NCBI RefSeq assembly: GCF_947241705.1
Contig: NC_079262.1
Span: 599,441-663,440, forward strand
Direction of reading: 5' to 3'
Length of the DNA stretch: 64,000 bases
DNA from: Saccharomyces mikatae IFO 1815
Lineage: Eukaryota > Ascomycota > Saccharomycetes > Saccharomycetales > Saccharomycetaceae
Position numbers and translations under genes: made by a program
In this document: positions 29,561 to 39,705 of the stretch, in pieces
Numbering within the stretch: position 1 is the stretch's first letter
How the letters are laid out: every line of letters starts with the position of its first letter
The notes under the pieces: generated by a model
What the model was told of the DNA's origin: nothing
The model's database searches: none
Seen by the model: the letters and a program-made list of their open reading frames with translations, nothing else

Positions 29561-31006
29561 TTAGTTCTCTGGCGAATCAGCATAGTATTGTAGGTAAGCA
29601 GCCATGGTCTTCATACCACCAACAAAATTTGAAATATCCAATTTTTCATTGATAGAGTGAGCACCATCATCGCCCCTGCCCATTGGTAACAATAAGACAC
29701 TAGTGTTCAAAGCGTCTTGGAAGGTCAAAGTGATTGGGATTGAACCACCTTCTCTAGTGAAATCAGGATCAACACCATAGACCAATTTTGTAGCCTTCCT
29801 AGCCGCAGTAAATTGAGCATTGAATGGATCAGAAACCCAGTAAGCACCATCATGTATTAATTCGGTCCTACATTTGTTTGGAGAATTCAATGCTTTGAAT
29901 TTGGCGTCACAATGCTTTTGAACCAATGAAGTTAATTTTTCAGAGTTCATATCTGGAACAGTTCTAATAGAAAACTTACCGAAAACCTTTGCTGGAATAA
30001 CAGTCTTGGCACCTTGGGCAGAAAAGGCACCTTCCACCCCATGAATAGACAATGAAGGGTACCTCCATCTGTGCATTAGGATGTCTTCCTTCTTGTCGTA
30101 CAAACTTGTTTTAGAACCAGTTGCAGCGTTCAATTCTTCGACACTAAATTCGATGTCTTTGTATAGGGCTTTTTCCTTCTCGGTTAGAGGAGCAACCATT
30201 TCGTCAATACCGTCAATCAAGATTCTCCCCTTAGAATCTACAAGGGAACCCAGAACTTGCATCAAATCGATCATGGGTTCAGCAACAACACCACCAAAAA
30301 TACCGGAGTGTAAATCCGCACCTGGACCTTCAATAATGGTTTGGTAGTAGTTACAACCTCTGAGGCCGTAAGTCAAAACAGGCTTTTTAGTGCCTAACCA
30401 ATAATTATCAGAAATACAAACAGCGTCAACACCTTTGAAGTAATCGTTGGCCTCTTTTTTAATCAATTCATCTAATTTTAAAGAACCACTTTCTTCCATA
30501 CCTTCGAAACAAGTGACCAAGTTAACAGGAAGCTCCTTGCCGGATGCCTTGAAAGCGTCCACAACATTAATCCAAGACAACAATGGACCCGTATCATCGG
30601 TGACACCTCTACCTTTCATAACACCGTTGGACTCATCAATGACCAGCTTGAAGGGTTCAGTATCCCAGCCGTCTTCCAATTGAGCGGGCTGAACGTCATA
30701 ATGGCCGTATACCAAAACTGTCTTTTTTGAGGAATCGTTACCAAATCTGGATAGAATGACAGGTGGTAAAGTCAAATTTGGTGTAGAAATCGGTGGAGGC
30801 TGAATACCCAAGTCGACCATCTTAATGTCATGGAACCCCGATTGCGACAGTTGCTCGGAAATAAACTTGGCCTTTTCAAATACTTTGGGCCTTAGCGATT
30901 CGTCTGAAGAAACAGCGGGGATTTGAATGGCCTTACTTAGCCTGCTGAAGAATTGAGGCTTTAAGGTGTCGATCTTTTGAAAAACTGAGGTGAGTGAGTG
31001 AGACAT
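29561..31006 (-). CDS. DUG1: Dug1, Cys-Gly metallo-dipeptidase
   Basis: A 481-residue M20-family peptidase. Metal and catalytic residues are visible: His102 and Asp104 in YGHYDVQPA, Asp137 in TDDTG, Glu171/Glu172 in GMEESGS, and the C-terminal GDDGAHSINEK. Dug1 hydrolyses Cys-Gly and is part of the cytosolic Dug1-Dug2-Dug3 pathway of glutathione degradation. Codon bias is moderately high. Length and start agree with the family. Confidence 0.97.
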   Translation of the reverse strand: MSHSLTSVFQKIDTLKPQFFSRLSKAIQIPAVSSDESLRPKVFEKAKFISEQLSQSGFHDIKMVDLGIQPPPISTPNLTLPPVILSRFGNDSSKKTVLVYGHYDVQPAQLEDGWDTEPFKLVIDESNGVMKGRGVTDDTGPLLSWINVVDAFKASGKELPVNLVTCFEGMEESGSLKLDELIKKEANDYFKGVDAVCISDNYWLGTKKPVLTYGLRGCNYYQTIIEGPGADLHSGIFGGVVAEPMIDLMQVLGSLVDSKGRILIDGIDEMVAPLTEKEKALYKDIEFSVEELNAATGSKTSLYDKKEDILMHRWRYPSLSIHGVEGAFSAQGAKTVIPAKVFGKFSIRTVPDMNSEKLTSLVQKHCDAKFKALNSPNKCRTELIHDGAYWVSDPFNAQFTAARKATKLVYGVDPDFTREGGSIPITLTFQDALNTSVLLLPMGRGDDGAHSINEKLDISNFVGGMKTMAAYLQYYADSPEN

Positions 31007-31517
31007 GCTTGCGTAGGATGCTCTGTGGTGACTGATCTCGGCAACAAAGAAAGGCCAATTGATAAGAACAACAAGTTGCCATTATTATACTGTATCTTTT
31101 TTTGACACATTTCTTCGTAGCCGTTATGAATGACGAATATAAGGGATTTTGGTAAAAAAGGACGTAACATTGGTCAATTAAGCTTGGCACAAATAGCTCT
31201 TTTAAAGAGCCTCGTCTAGTGCTGAAAATCTATCAAATAGCCTGCAGCATAGTACTGTAATCATCATTTGATTTGAGGAACCGAATTGAATTTTTTTCAG
31301 CTTTCCTTTGGTGCTCCATATTGGACATAAAAATTTAATGATATCAGACTTGTATTATCAAAACGCAGTATTTGGAAAAACGATTTGAAGTGTTACTTCT
31401 TGTATGTTACTTTTGTCATACTACTTAGTTCTAACGGTTTTGTATGAGAAAGGCAGGGGGATTCTTTCGCCTTATTAAGCTATTTTTCAATCGAACACAG
31501 TCGAAAAATCAATTGAT
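31007..31517. other. DUG1-MRX20 divergent promoter region
   Basis: 511 bp, AT-rich, no gene seen. It holds the promoters of DUG1 (minus) and MRX20 (plus). Confidence 0.6.
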
Positions 31518-32569
31518 ATGACAGGCAAGAATACCGTGAAGAGAAAGCCAACAAGAATAACAACCGATATGGTCAGCCAAGTAAGTAAAAACTTTTCTTC
31601 TTCAAATGCCCAATACTATTATATTAACACATTACTTTTCTCCTTTCACAGAACTCTGATCTTTACAAACAGATCACTGCAGGCAGTGTAGCTGCCGTGT
31701 TTCAAACAACAATGACATATCCGTTTGAGTATTTAAAGACCAGCCTGCAATTGCAACCCAAGGGCACCACTTTTGAGATCATTTTGCCGCAGGTTAAGTC
31801 GTACTTCGCTGGTTGCTCTGCTTTGAACGTGGCAGCATTTGGTAAGACTATTTTAAGGTTTATTACATTTGACAAGTTGTGTCACTCTTTGAATAATAAC
31901 ATTGATAACAGTGATAATTTTCAAAGACTAACAGGCGAGAACCTCTTAATTGCTGGTACATTGACAGGGATAGCAGAGAGTTTGTTTATTATTCCTTTTG
32001 AGAACATCAAGACCAGTATGATTCAATCAGCTATGGTCGATTATAAGAAATTACAGAGAGTTCAACCAGAAACCAGCGCAAAGCCAACTTTCCATAAGAC
32101 GTCGACCAAAGCTACCCCTGTGGCCCGTATAGATAAGTTGTTCCCCACGATTAAACACATGTATCAGACAAGAGGCCCTTCGGCATTCGTCCAAGGAGCA
32201 ACGCCTACTATATTTAGGCAAGTCGCTAACACTTCTATTCAATTTACCGCATACACTGCATTCAAACGGCTGTTGCAAGGAAGACACGACAAGGCGTCGT
32301 CAGTAATTACAGGTTTAGCAACATCTTTCACACTTGTGGCCATGACTCAACCCATCGATGTCGTAAAGACAAGAATGATGACTCAAAATGCCAAGACCGA
32401 ATATAAGAATACGTTGAATTGCATGTATAGAATATTTGTCCAAGAGGGCATGGCCACATTTTGGAAGGGTTCCATTTTTAGATTTATGAAGGTTGGAATC
32501 TCTGGTGGGCTAACGTTTACTGTTTATGAACAGGTTAGTTTGTTGCTAGGCTTCTCCTCTAGGTCTTAA
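31518..32569 (+). CDS. MRX20: Mitochondrial carrier (YFR045W/Mrx20 type), one intron
   Basis: A spliced gene. Exon 1 is 31518-31580 (21 codons, [16 protein letters not shown]) and exon 2 is 31652-32569; the product is 326 residues. The 71-nt intron has GTAAGT, a TATTAAC branch-point variant (31622-31628) and ACAG. The protein has three mitochondrial-carrier repeats with PFEYLK, PFENIK and PIDVVK signatures, placing it in the SLC25 family of the inner membrane. The substrate is not evident; it resembles the citrate/tricarboxylate branch. Without splicing, the frame has no ATG near its start. Confidence 0.93.
31581..31651 (+). other. Spliceosomal intron of MRX20
   Basis: 71 nt with GTAAGT 5' site, one-mismatch branch point TATTAAC and ACAG 3' site preceded by a pyrimidine tract. 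Splicing joins CAA and AAC codons without shifting the frame. Confidence 0.88.
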
Positions 32570-32644
32570 AGCCGTGAACGAGTCTCTACTTTTCTCTTTG
32601 TATATAATTCCTGCACTATATACTAATCTCTTCTATTATATTCT

Positions 32645-33733
32645 TTAAAACAAGTAAGTTTCAATTATTGATTGAAATTCCAAGGGAAGCAATTCGTGTG
32701 CTAGCTCAAACATGTCATCGACATTATTTATAATACCCATATCAATGAACGAATCTACAAGATCTTGCTTTTGCAACGTACCGATCCTTTGTTTCAGAAA
32801 ATCCATAATATTCAAAGATTCTTCTTGTATGGTGGACCACGTTTGATTCGGTAATATTATTTCATTTTCACTCAAGAATTGCCTTGTTAGATGTTTCAAG
32901 TCCATTATCTGTAACGGTTTTACTGAAGAATGTCTCACCGCAGGAATATTTAGACGCACGGGTTCGCCTTCGAAATCATCCAACTCTTCATCACTGGCAC
33001 TTAGTAATGAATATTCCTCTTTCTCAGCTTGTTCTTCTTTTTCATCTTCCTCAGCGTTTGGCATAGAATCGGGTAGTCGTTCTTCTTGTTGCATTACAAA
33101 AGATGACTCGGGATCATCTACTTGCGAGTCCTCTGTTGCATCACCTGCAAGACCTGGTGACGCTCTTAAAACATCCATAGAGACATCATTAATATTATTT
33201 GGAAGATTCACCATCATTTCATCCTCATTTTCTATCATTGGAGCATCTTGTATAACGATAGGATCAATCTTTCTACTTTTCAAGCCTTTTTCTCTCTCTT
33301 GCAACTTTGAAAATATAGTTTGTGATAATGAAGTATAACCTGCTTGCATCCCATTGCTAGTGTTGTTATCTGTTGTGTTTTCACCCTCACCCTGAAGAGA
33401 GCCATCTTGCTCTATTCGGTTTCCCTCGTGCGTCAGTTCATCTATTAGATTACGAGCTCGAACCTTGCGAGCAATTGTATCGTCGCCTTGCGATTTGCGT
33501 GCTAGCACTTGGCTTAAATCTTGCAAGAAATTTCGTACTTCGTTAGGATCTTTATTAAGGATATCATGAGATTTAGTAGACGTGGATAGTAGTTTTCTAT
33601 AACCGGGTGTATTCCTGATTAGTATTTCATCCTTAAGACGTTGCTCTTCAAGGGCCCTCTCACGAAAAGGGGTTCTAATCTCTGAAATTTCTGTATCTTC
33701 ATTGTCACCGGCAGTCTTTCTTGGAGTACTCAT
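32645..33733 (-). CDS. CNN1: Cnn1, kinetochore CENP-T homologue
   Basis: 362 residues from the ATG at 33731-33733 (MSTPRKTAG), the start conserved with S. cerevisiae. An in-frame ATG 11 codons upstream (33766) would add MKDNNQKGKRV and cannot be excluded. The disordered N-terminus carries the Ndc80-binding helix (about 60-85) and many Ser/Thr sites for Mps1/Cdk1. The C-terminus (about 285-362) is the histone-fold region that pairs with Wip1. Cnn1 links centromeric chromatin to Ndc80 microtubule-binding complexes. Confidence 0.94.
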   Translation of the reverse strand: MSTPRKTAGDNEDTEISEIRTPFRERALEEQRLKDEILIRNTPGYRKLLSTSTKSHDILNKDPNEVRNFLQDLSQVLARKSQGDDTIARKVRARNLIDELTHEGNRIEQDGSLQGEGENTTDNNTSNGMQAGYTSLSQTIFSKLQEREKGLKSRKIDPIVIQDAPMIENEDEMMVNLPNNINDVSMDVLRASPGLAGDATEDSQVDDPESSFVMQQEERLPDSMPNAEEDEKEEQAEKEEYSLLSASDEELDDFEGEPVRLNIPAVRHSSVKPLQIMDLKHLTRQFLSENEIILPNQTWSTIQEESLNIMDFLKQRIGTLQKQDLVDSFIDMGIINNVDDMFELAHELLPLEFQSIIETYLF

Positions 33734-33855
33734 CACTCTCTTCCCCTTTTGGTTGTTATCCTTCATGTTTTGTTGTTAATCGGCAACGCGTAGTTGTTTC
33801 TTGATCTTATTTGAACTATGTAAATAAAAAAGCAAGAACTAAATACCAAGCATTT

Positions 33856-34743
33856 TTAGTGTGCGAGTTTCAATGAGAAATCAATCACAGATGTACCTTG
33901 ATGAATACTACTAGTGCTGTAAATGTCAATGTCATCGCACAAGTACTCTTCGAGGTTGTCCAATTTCAAGCCTCCACTACATTCCAAGAGGAAATGTTTT
34001 TTACCATTCCACTTGCTCTTTAAACTTTGAGCACACTTTTTCAAACCGTCACCTTGGAAGTTATCCAACATGATGACATCTGCACCAGCCTCAATGGCTT
34101 CTGTCGCTTCATCCTCACTTAAACACTCCACCTCAATCTTCACAGCAAACCCACACACAGCCCTGGCATTCTTTACTGCATTGGTGATAGAACCAGTAGC
34201 CCAAATGTGGTTGTCTTTAAGCATTACCATTGATGAAAGGTCATATCTATGGGTGTCGCACCCACCGACAAGCATAGAGTACTTTTCTAACCTACGTAAT
34301 CCCGGTGTAGTCTTCCTTGTTCCCGCAATGATCCCCTTATAGCCAGTCGAACGTGCCAAACTAACAATCTTTTGCGAGGCTGTGGCAATTCCACTGCTTC
34401 TGCTGAGGATGTTCAAAGCGGTTCTTTCTGCCAATAAGATGTTTTTAGCAGGTCCGATTATTTTGGCCACAACAAGCTTGCCGGAGTCTGTCTTCGAAGG
34501 TTTCAAGAAAGAGCCTTCTTCGAACAACCATTCAACTTGCAATTCACATTGATTGAAGACTTCTTGCGCAAAGGAAACACCACACAACATACCATCTTGC
34601 TTGCAGTACAAGTTGGCTCTCTTCAGGTCAGACCCAACAACATAACCCCCGAAATCAAAAGAAGGAACGTCTTCGCTAAGCCAATTAGTGACATCTTGTC
34701 TCCATGCACCGTTAACAGGCAATAAGTGCTTATATACAGGCAT
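33856..34743 (-). CDS. BNA6: Bna6, quinolinate phosphoribosyltransferase
   Basis: 295 residues from the ATG at 34741-34743 ([17 protein letters not shown]). An ATG 17 codons upstream is open but not conserved. Bna6 converts quinolinate and PRPP to nicotinate mononucleotide in de novo NAD synthesis from tryptophan. Signature segments are present: [48 protein letters not shown] and ECSGG. Family length is matched. Confidence 0.97.
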   Translation of the reverse strand: MPVYKHLLPVNGAWRQDVTNWLSEDVPSFDFGGYVVGSDLKRANLYCKQDGMLCGVSFAQEVFNQCELQVEWLFEEGSFLKPSKTDSGKLVVAKIIGPAKNILLAERTALNILSRSSGIATASQKIVSLARSTGYKGIIAGTRKTTPGLRRLEKYSMLVGGCDTHRYDLSSMVMLKDNHIWATGSITNAVKNARAVCGFAVKIEVECLSEDEATEAIEAGADVIMLDNFQGDGLKKCAQSLKSKWNGKKHFLLECSGGLKLDNLEEYLCDDIDIYSTSSIHQGTSVIDFSLKLAH

Positions 34744-35703
34744 TTTTTTTCTATATCCTCTTTCTGGGTCTTGTATTCTTTGTTGGGTTTTCAAGTGGTG
34801 TCTTAAATTTCCGAATTTATGGCCTAGAATTAATAAAATCTGCGGTAGGAGTCATGACAAAAGGGAATTGTCCAATCAGCTGGATTCACCAAGAGCAATG
34901 GGCTGGAGTGCCACATTATACCTTCTACAGCCAAGATTACATCGTTTTATATACGGACTCGTGTTATATTGGGCTTTGCTATTACGTATTTGAGTGCATA
35001 CAATACTGTGTCACTGGAACCATTACTCTCATGAAACACAATTACAATGGTGGATTCGGCCTCTTCCGAGTTACAAAATTCGATAGATCAGGTAGTAACT
35101 TTGAAAGAAGATAGCTCGAATAATAGTATATCTAATAGGGCTGTGTGAGAAGAAGAAATTATCTCTAATTAGTAGTCGATATCCTGTAACTTTGGACTGT
35201 CACTAGCATTATATACGTGGCTGCCATTTTATGTGAATGAGAAGTGGTTCTCATTAATGCCTCAAAAGTCACAGAAAGTTCATCTTGAAAGGCGTCCAGC
35301 CTGTTCCTGGGATAGTTTATATAAAGAGCCATAATTTGGTTCGTTGCAGGTAGAATTTTCAAGGTGAAAATCTCCTTAAAATTGAAAAATGCGCTTAATA
35401 GAGGAGCAGAAAGATAAATCAGATTTCCCGTCATCTTTAAAAAGCAGGCGAAAGCCCTCTGCTTGCTTCGGCAGTGGGAATATCGACTATCTTGTTCTTT
35501 AGTTATTGATAACGTATTCTATCTTTAAATTATTTTCTTATTCAGGCTACTGGCAAAAAGTGACGATTGGCAGTAAAACTGACTAGAAAAACCTACATGA
35601 AAAACAAAACCAGGTGTACTTGAATATAAGATCTTGCCAATCGAGAGTTCGTACGCAGGTTTGCATATGAAGTGAAGAAAGAACTCGTATTTTGGTGACT
35701 AGA
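34744..35703. other. BNA6-RMD8 divergent intergenic region
   Basis: 960 bp, unusually long for this arm. Small open frames occur at 34854-35114 (+, 86 codons) and 35165-35434 (-, 89 codons, ATG start). The second has ordinary amino-acid composition, but I recognise no family, so neither is called as a gene. Confidence 0.5.
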
Positions 35704-37683
35704 ATGAGTTATAAGGCTAACCAACCATCTCCCGGGGAGATGCCCAAAAGGTCACCTTCTATCCTGGTGACGGACGCAAGAACATCCAAGAATAGGATGA
35801 GTGCGCCATTCGCTGGCCATGCTGCTGGCAGCAGGAAGAGCATGGAGAACAAGAATCTCGTGAGGTCTCAGGGTGTTCGATCTTCCAATATTGGCTCTTC
35901 TTCGCTGCAAAATCCCACTCATCCAAGAAGGCGATCGTCTGGTAGGTTTAGCGATATATCCATCGATAATATTCTCTCTGATAATTCAGATATACCATCT
36001 GCTAGAAGGGAGGAAAGACTTTCCAGCTCTTCAAATGATAGACCTCGCAATTATGAGCGTTTGAGTTCGCGTAGAAAGATGATTAATCCCTTACCTCCAA
36101 GAACATCGAAGACGTCACAAAAATTAGTACTGATACCTGAAGAAGACGACTTGAGTCACTTCCAAACTATGCCTACGAATGCATTGGATAGACAAAGACC
36201 AAGAGTTGGTTCTATGAAGCCCAATTCCTTCGATCGTCTACCTCGACATTCAAGGGACAAGTCCATGGCAAGAATCACTGCGTATAACGTTGCTGACGGC
36301 TTCAACCTAAATCAGTTGTATAAGTTTCTGCATGAAACTCATGAAGTCTCACCAAGACTGTACGACGAATGTTTATACGTAGCGTATACTTTACCACTAC
36401 TGCCAGGTAAGGGTGGCTTCAGAATAAAATCAAATATATCTAAGAAAACAGTGGGTGGTAAGACATTGATTGATAATTTGATAGATACAAGCGAACAAAG
36501 AGACCACCATTATGAGTACTACTCAGGAGTTGAAACCGTGGAAGACGCAAATAATAATTATGAACTGGAGGCTAATGGAAATAACAACAGTACTAATCAA
36601 GACACTACAATAGTCCCTGACCACCTACCGAATCCAGTTGGTCAGCAGGATTCTTTCAATCCTATGGAACCGCAGTTTTTTGCAGAAGAAACTCCTTTAG
36701 AAATAGAGGAACGAGAAAGAACCGAAAGAATAAACATGCTAAAGAAGGAGGAGAAAGATATTGATGGAAGTAATGGCGAAAAAAATGATGAAAGTGAGCC
36801 TGTAAGCTATGTGAACGATGGTAAAGATCATCATGCGTACTCAGCTTGTTTTTCGCCGCCAGCGTCATCAGCATCTACACAGTCTGCCCTTTCCTCATCA
36901 CGAGATGATTTTAATCGTGTATACGAAGTTCACAGTGACAATGGCCACGACGGCAATGACAGACATGCAGAGATTTTCATTTTCCATTATGGTGTTATCG
37001 TCTTCTGGAACTTCACTGAAATTCAAGAGAAAAATATCCTTGGTGATATAACATTTGCAGGCTATAAGAGCTTAATGATCCGACCATTAGATGAACAGGA
37101 TATTGAAACTGAACAATTTCATTTTGAATATGACAGGGATACGGAAAGGCCAAGAATTTTCAACGATATCGTCACATTGCGTTCAGGGGACCACATTATC
37201 GAGTTAACACTATCACATGCTATCGCGCAATCTTCAAAATTATCAAGATTCGAATCCAGGATTTCGCCCATTTTGATATCAGTCACGAAATTACCGAAAA
37301 GACTAGCATTATATGGTACTCTTGGGTTAAAAAGGGAACAACTTTTGAAAAAATCAGGGAAGCTTTTTAAATTAAGAGTGGATGTTAACCTTTCTTCTAC
37401 CATATTGGATACACCTGAGTTTTTTTGGTCGTTCGAACCAAGTTTGCATCCACTTTACGTGGCAATGAGGGAGTATTTGGAGATCGACCAAAGGGTTCAA
37501 GTATTAAATGATCGTTGTAAGGTCTTCCTGGAATTCTTTGATATATGTGTCGATTCCGTTGCTGAAAGAAACATGGCCCGTGTTACATGGTGGTTTATTC
37601 TTGTCATTTTATTTGGAGTCATATTTTCACTAACTGAAATTTTCGTTCGTTATGTAATTATACACCGTCATATATCTACGTAG
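35704..37683 (+). CDS. RMD8: Rmd8, DUF155 membrane protein
   Basis: 659 residues from the ATG at 35704 (MSYKANQPSPGEMPKRS). The TTG-started extension is dropped. A long disordered Ser/Arg-rich N-terminus is followed by a DUF155 (RMND1-like) domain (about 420-640, e.g. EIFIFHYGVIVFWNFTE) and a C-terminal membrane anchor (WWFILVILFGVIFSLTEIF). Rmd8 is a cytosol-facing membrane protein needed for meiotic nuclear division; its molecular role is unclear. Confidence 0.95.
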   Translation: MSYKANQPSPGEMPKRSPSILVTDARTSKNRMSAPFAGHAAGSRKSMENKNLVRSQGVRSSNIGSSSLQNPTHPRRRSSGRFSDISIDNILSDNSDIPSARREERLSSSSNDRPRNYERLSSRRKMINPLPPRTSKTSQKLVLIPEEDDLSHFQTMPTNALDRQRPRVGSMKPNSFDRLPRHSRDKSMARITAYNVADGFNLNQLYKFLHETHEVSPRLYDECLYVAYTLPLLPGKGGFRIKSNISKKTVGGKTLIDNLIDTSEQRDHHYEYYSGVETVEDANNNYELEANGNNNSTNQDTTIVPDHLPNPVGQQDSFNPMEPQFFAEETPLEIEERERTERINMLKKEEKDIDGSNGEKNDESEPVSYVNDGKDHHAYSACFSPPASSASTQSALSSSRDDFNRVYEVHSDNGHDGNDRHAEIFIFHYGVIVFWNFTEIQEKNILGDITFAGYKSLMIRPLDEQDIETEQFHFEYDRDTERPRIFNDIVTLRSGDHIIELTLSHAIAQSSKLSRFESRISPILISVTKLPKRLALYGTLGLKREQLLKKSGKLFKLRVDVNLSSTILDTPEFFWSFEPSLHPLYVAMREYLEIDQRVQVLNDRCKVFLEFFDICVDSVAERNMARVTWWFILVILFGVIFSLTEIFVRYVIIHRHIST

Positions 37684-38069
37684 ATACCCATTCACTCCGG
37701 GAGATGGCATTAAACGAGTCATTATTATATTCAATTATCAAGGTGTTGAGCATTACATTTATTATCGTTATAATTTTTGGTCACGTGCCAACAAAAACAT
37801 TGTTTGATTGGCTCCCCTCAAGATCGTATTAAAAGTACAATAATATATGATGAAGGAACCGAACATCTAAATGAATTCTTCGCATCAACAAAAGAACAAG
37901 GAAAAGAATAGTGGAGACTAGACTTTTAGCCAGATTATAGTTTTTAGTAATCTTTGAAGTTTTTTCACCTTTAGCCGCATTGAATTCTTTAAAGCAAACC
38001 ATTAAGGAGTACTTCCCCAGGTTTTTAACCGATAATAGAAGCAAAATAAAAGTAGAGGAAAAGGAGAAG
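37684..38069. other. KGD4 promoter region
   Basis: 386 bp. TCACGTG (Cbf1) lies at 37781-37787 and ATTGG (Hap2/3/4/5 CCAAT) at 37807-37811, with CCCCT nearby, fitting respiratory control of KGD4. No gene seen. Confidence 0.6.
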
Positions 38070-38441
38070 ATGATTGCTACGCCTATAAGATTAGCAAAGA
38101 GTGCTTATGAGCCGATGATCAAATTTGTCGGCACGAGGCATCCGTTAGTGAAACATGCTGCTGAGAGCATTATTCATCCATGCGCTACGAACGGAATGTT
38201 ACCTGGCAGCAAAGAATGTATTCCTGCAAATAAGTTCATGGAAAACTATAAGCCATTTCGCGTAGTGCCAATAAAGCATGGTACTAGCGCTAGCTTCAGC
38301 CCTTCGAAAACCTCCGCGTTCGTTGACAGACCATTGGGTAAAGGTGAACTTGCTTCCATTTTCGAGCTACCTACCAGGTTCCAGTATAAGCCCATCAACG
38401 AGAACGAAGTGGAAAGCATAAATAGCGGTGGCGCATGGTGA
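38070..38441 (+). CDS. KGD4: Kgd4 (Ymr31), 2-oxoglutarate dehydrogenase subunit
   Basis: 123 residues from the ATG at 38070 (MIATPIRLAKSAYEP). Upstream frame to 37980 lacks an ATG. The basic, amphipathic N-terminus suits mitochondrial import. Kgd4 (MRPS36 relative) tethers the E3 lipoamide dehydrogenase Lpd1 to the Kgd1-Kgd2 core of the TCA-cycle complex. The C-terminal ESINSGGAW, conserved in the family, is present. The middle differs at many sites from the S. cerevisiae protein I remember. Confidence 0.94.
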   Translation: MIATPIRLAKSAYEPMIKFVGTRHPLVKHAAESIIHPCATNGMLPGSKECIPANKFMENYKPFRVVPIKHGTSASFSPSKTSAFVDRPLGKGELASIFELPTRFQYKPINENEVESINSGGAW

Positions 38442-38608
38442 ACGATAGATGCAGTAATATTCTAATTTTTTTTCGTTGATTTATGGTCTTTCTTTACACA
38501 TACCATTATATCTATGTAAGTAAGTAGGTACGTAGAAGTAGAAAAGAGTGGTGATATTATGAATTGAAATAAAAAATGAGGATGGAGGAAAGGAAAAAAT
38601 GGGCACTT

Positions 38609-39409
38609 TTAAACTTTTTGAGTACCGTAGCCTTTGATATCCTTCGCAAACTCCCATTTCATATTTTCGACTTGCAAGTTCTTCTTGAAAGTTAGACCTG
38701 TGTTTTTGTCAATGATGGCCAACGAGAAGCTTCTGGAAGAGCGGGCATCCCTATAATAAAGAACTCTCATCGCATTTATGATTGCTTCTTCTGCAGTTTG
38801 TACGGTGGTCTTCGGGATATCGGATTCTCGATCTACAACTTTTCTTAATAGTGGGTTGGCCATGTGTGCACCAAATCCTGTGGCCAAAGTGGGAGACGAG
38901 TACGTAACGCCTAGAAGGTTGACATATCTTAAGAATTGGTCACCGTTAGATTGTACACCTGCAACAATAATGGCATTCCAAAGTGGATTCATCTTAGATC
39001 TTCGTTGGTACATAACGGTAGCTAGATATTCGAAGATATAGCTGGGCTCGAGTGCTTCTTCAGAATCAGCCAAAGGATTATCGTACGCATTTTCAGTAAC
39101 GAGATCCTCTAACAGCCTCTCAATGTGTTGCATATCAGAAATGTCACCTGATATACCCACAACGGTGTTCTGACCCACAGGGATAAGCCTTTCCACGCCA
39201 TTGAATCTTAGAAGAGATCCATAAGATCCTAAGTTATCTGCTGCAATAATAACCCCATTGTCATATTTCATCGATATAACGGAAGTACCTGTAACTATTG
39301 GTTGCTGTGTGTTAGCCATGGGAGATACGCCTGCGTTGGCAATTTGTGTATTGTAAGCTCCATAGGTGGAATCTGCGGGCCTGCCCCAACTAAAAGGATC
39401 GTGATTCAT
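38609..39409 (-). CDS. PRE4: Pre4, proteasome beta-7 subunit
   Basis: 266 residues. A propeptide of about 33 residues precedes TQQPIVTGTSVISMKYDNG. The rest is the beta-subunit fold with GDISDMQ and ATGFGAHMANPLLR. Beta-7 lacks its own peptidase activity but its C-terminal tail helps the peptidylglutamyl-hydrolysing site of the neighbouring beta-1 and the joining of half-proteasomes. A perfect Rpn4 PACE element lies 100 bp upstream. Confidence 0.97.
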   Translation of the reverse strand: MNHDPFSWGRPADSTYGAYNTQIANAGVSPMANTQQPIVTGTSVISMKYDNGVIIAADNLGSYGSLLRFNGVERLIPVGQNTVVGISGDISDMQHIERLLEDLVTENAYDNPLADSEEALEPSYIFEYLATVMYQRRSKMNPLWNAIIVAGVQSNGDQFLRYVNLLGVTYSSPTLATGFGAHMANPLLRKVVDRESDIPKTTVQTAEEAIINAMRVLYYRDARSSRSFSLAIIDKNTGLTFKKNLQVENMKWEFAKDIKGYGTQKV

Positions 39410-39508
39410 TTACGCTGGCTATGTTGATATTAGTAGATGATGTGTGATCTCTGCTACCTATCCTCTTCTTCTATTAAGTTGTACTTCTTCCCATATGTTC
39501 ATATTTAA

Positions 39509-39517
39509 GGTGGCAAA
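39509..39517 (+). promoter_or_regulatory. PACE (Rpn4 site) of PRE4
   Basis: GGTGGCAAA, an exact proteasome-associated control element, 100 bp upstream of the PRE4 start. Rpn4 activates proteasome genes through it. Confidence 0.9.
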
Positions 39518-39705
39518 TTCTAAACCAAAAAGCTAAGATGTGCTTTCAATGAAAACAACAAACGGGTAACCAATAAATGAATGCATAACATAATTATAAT
39601 ACAGAAAATAGCATATATGGCATCAAAGTACAAAGAAATTTCTCAGTTTTTATTTATTTATTCTTGTGTATATAAGTTAGGTATTTTATATGTGAAGATA
39701 ACGTA

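Noticed and set aside
34854-35114. 86-codon plus-strand frame upstream of RMD8
   Set aside because: Cys/Tyr-rich with no motif; most likely chance.
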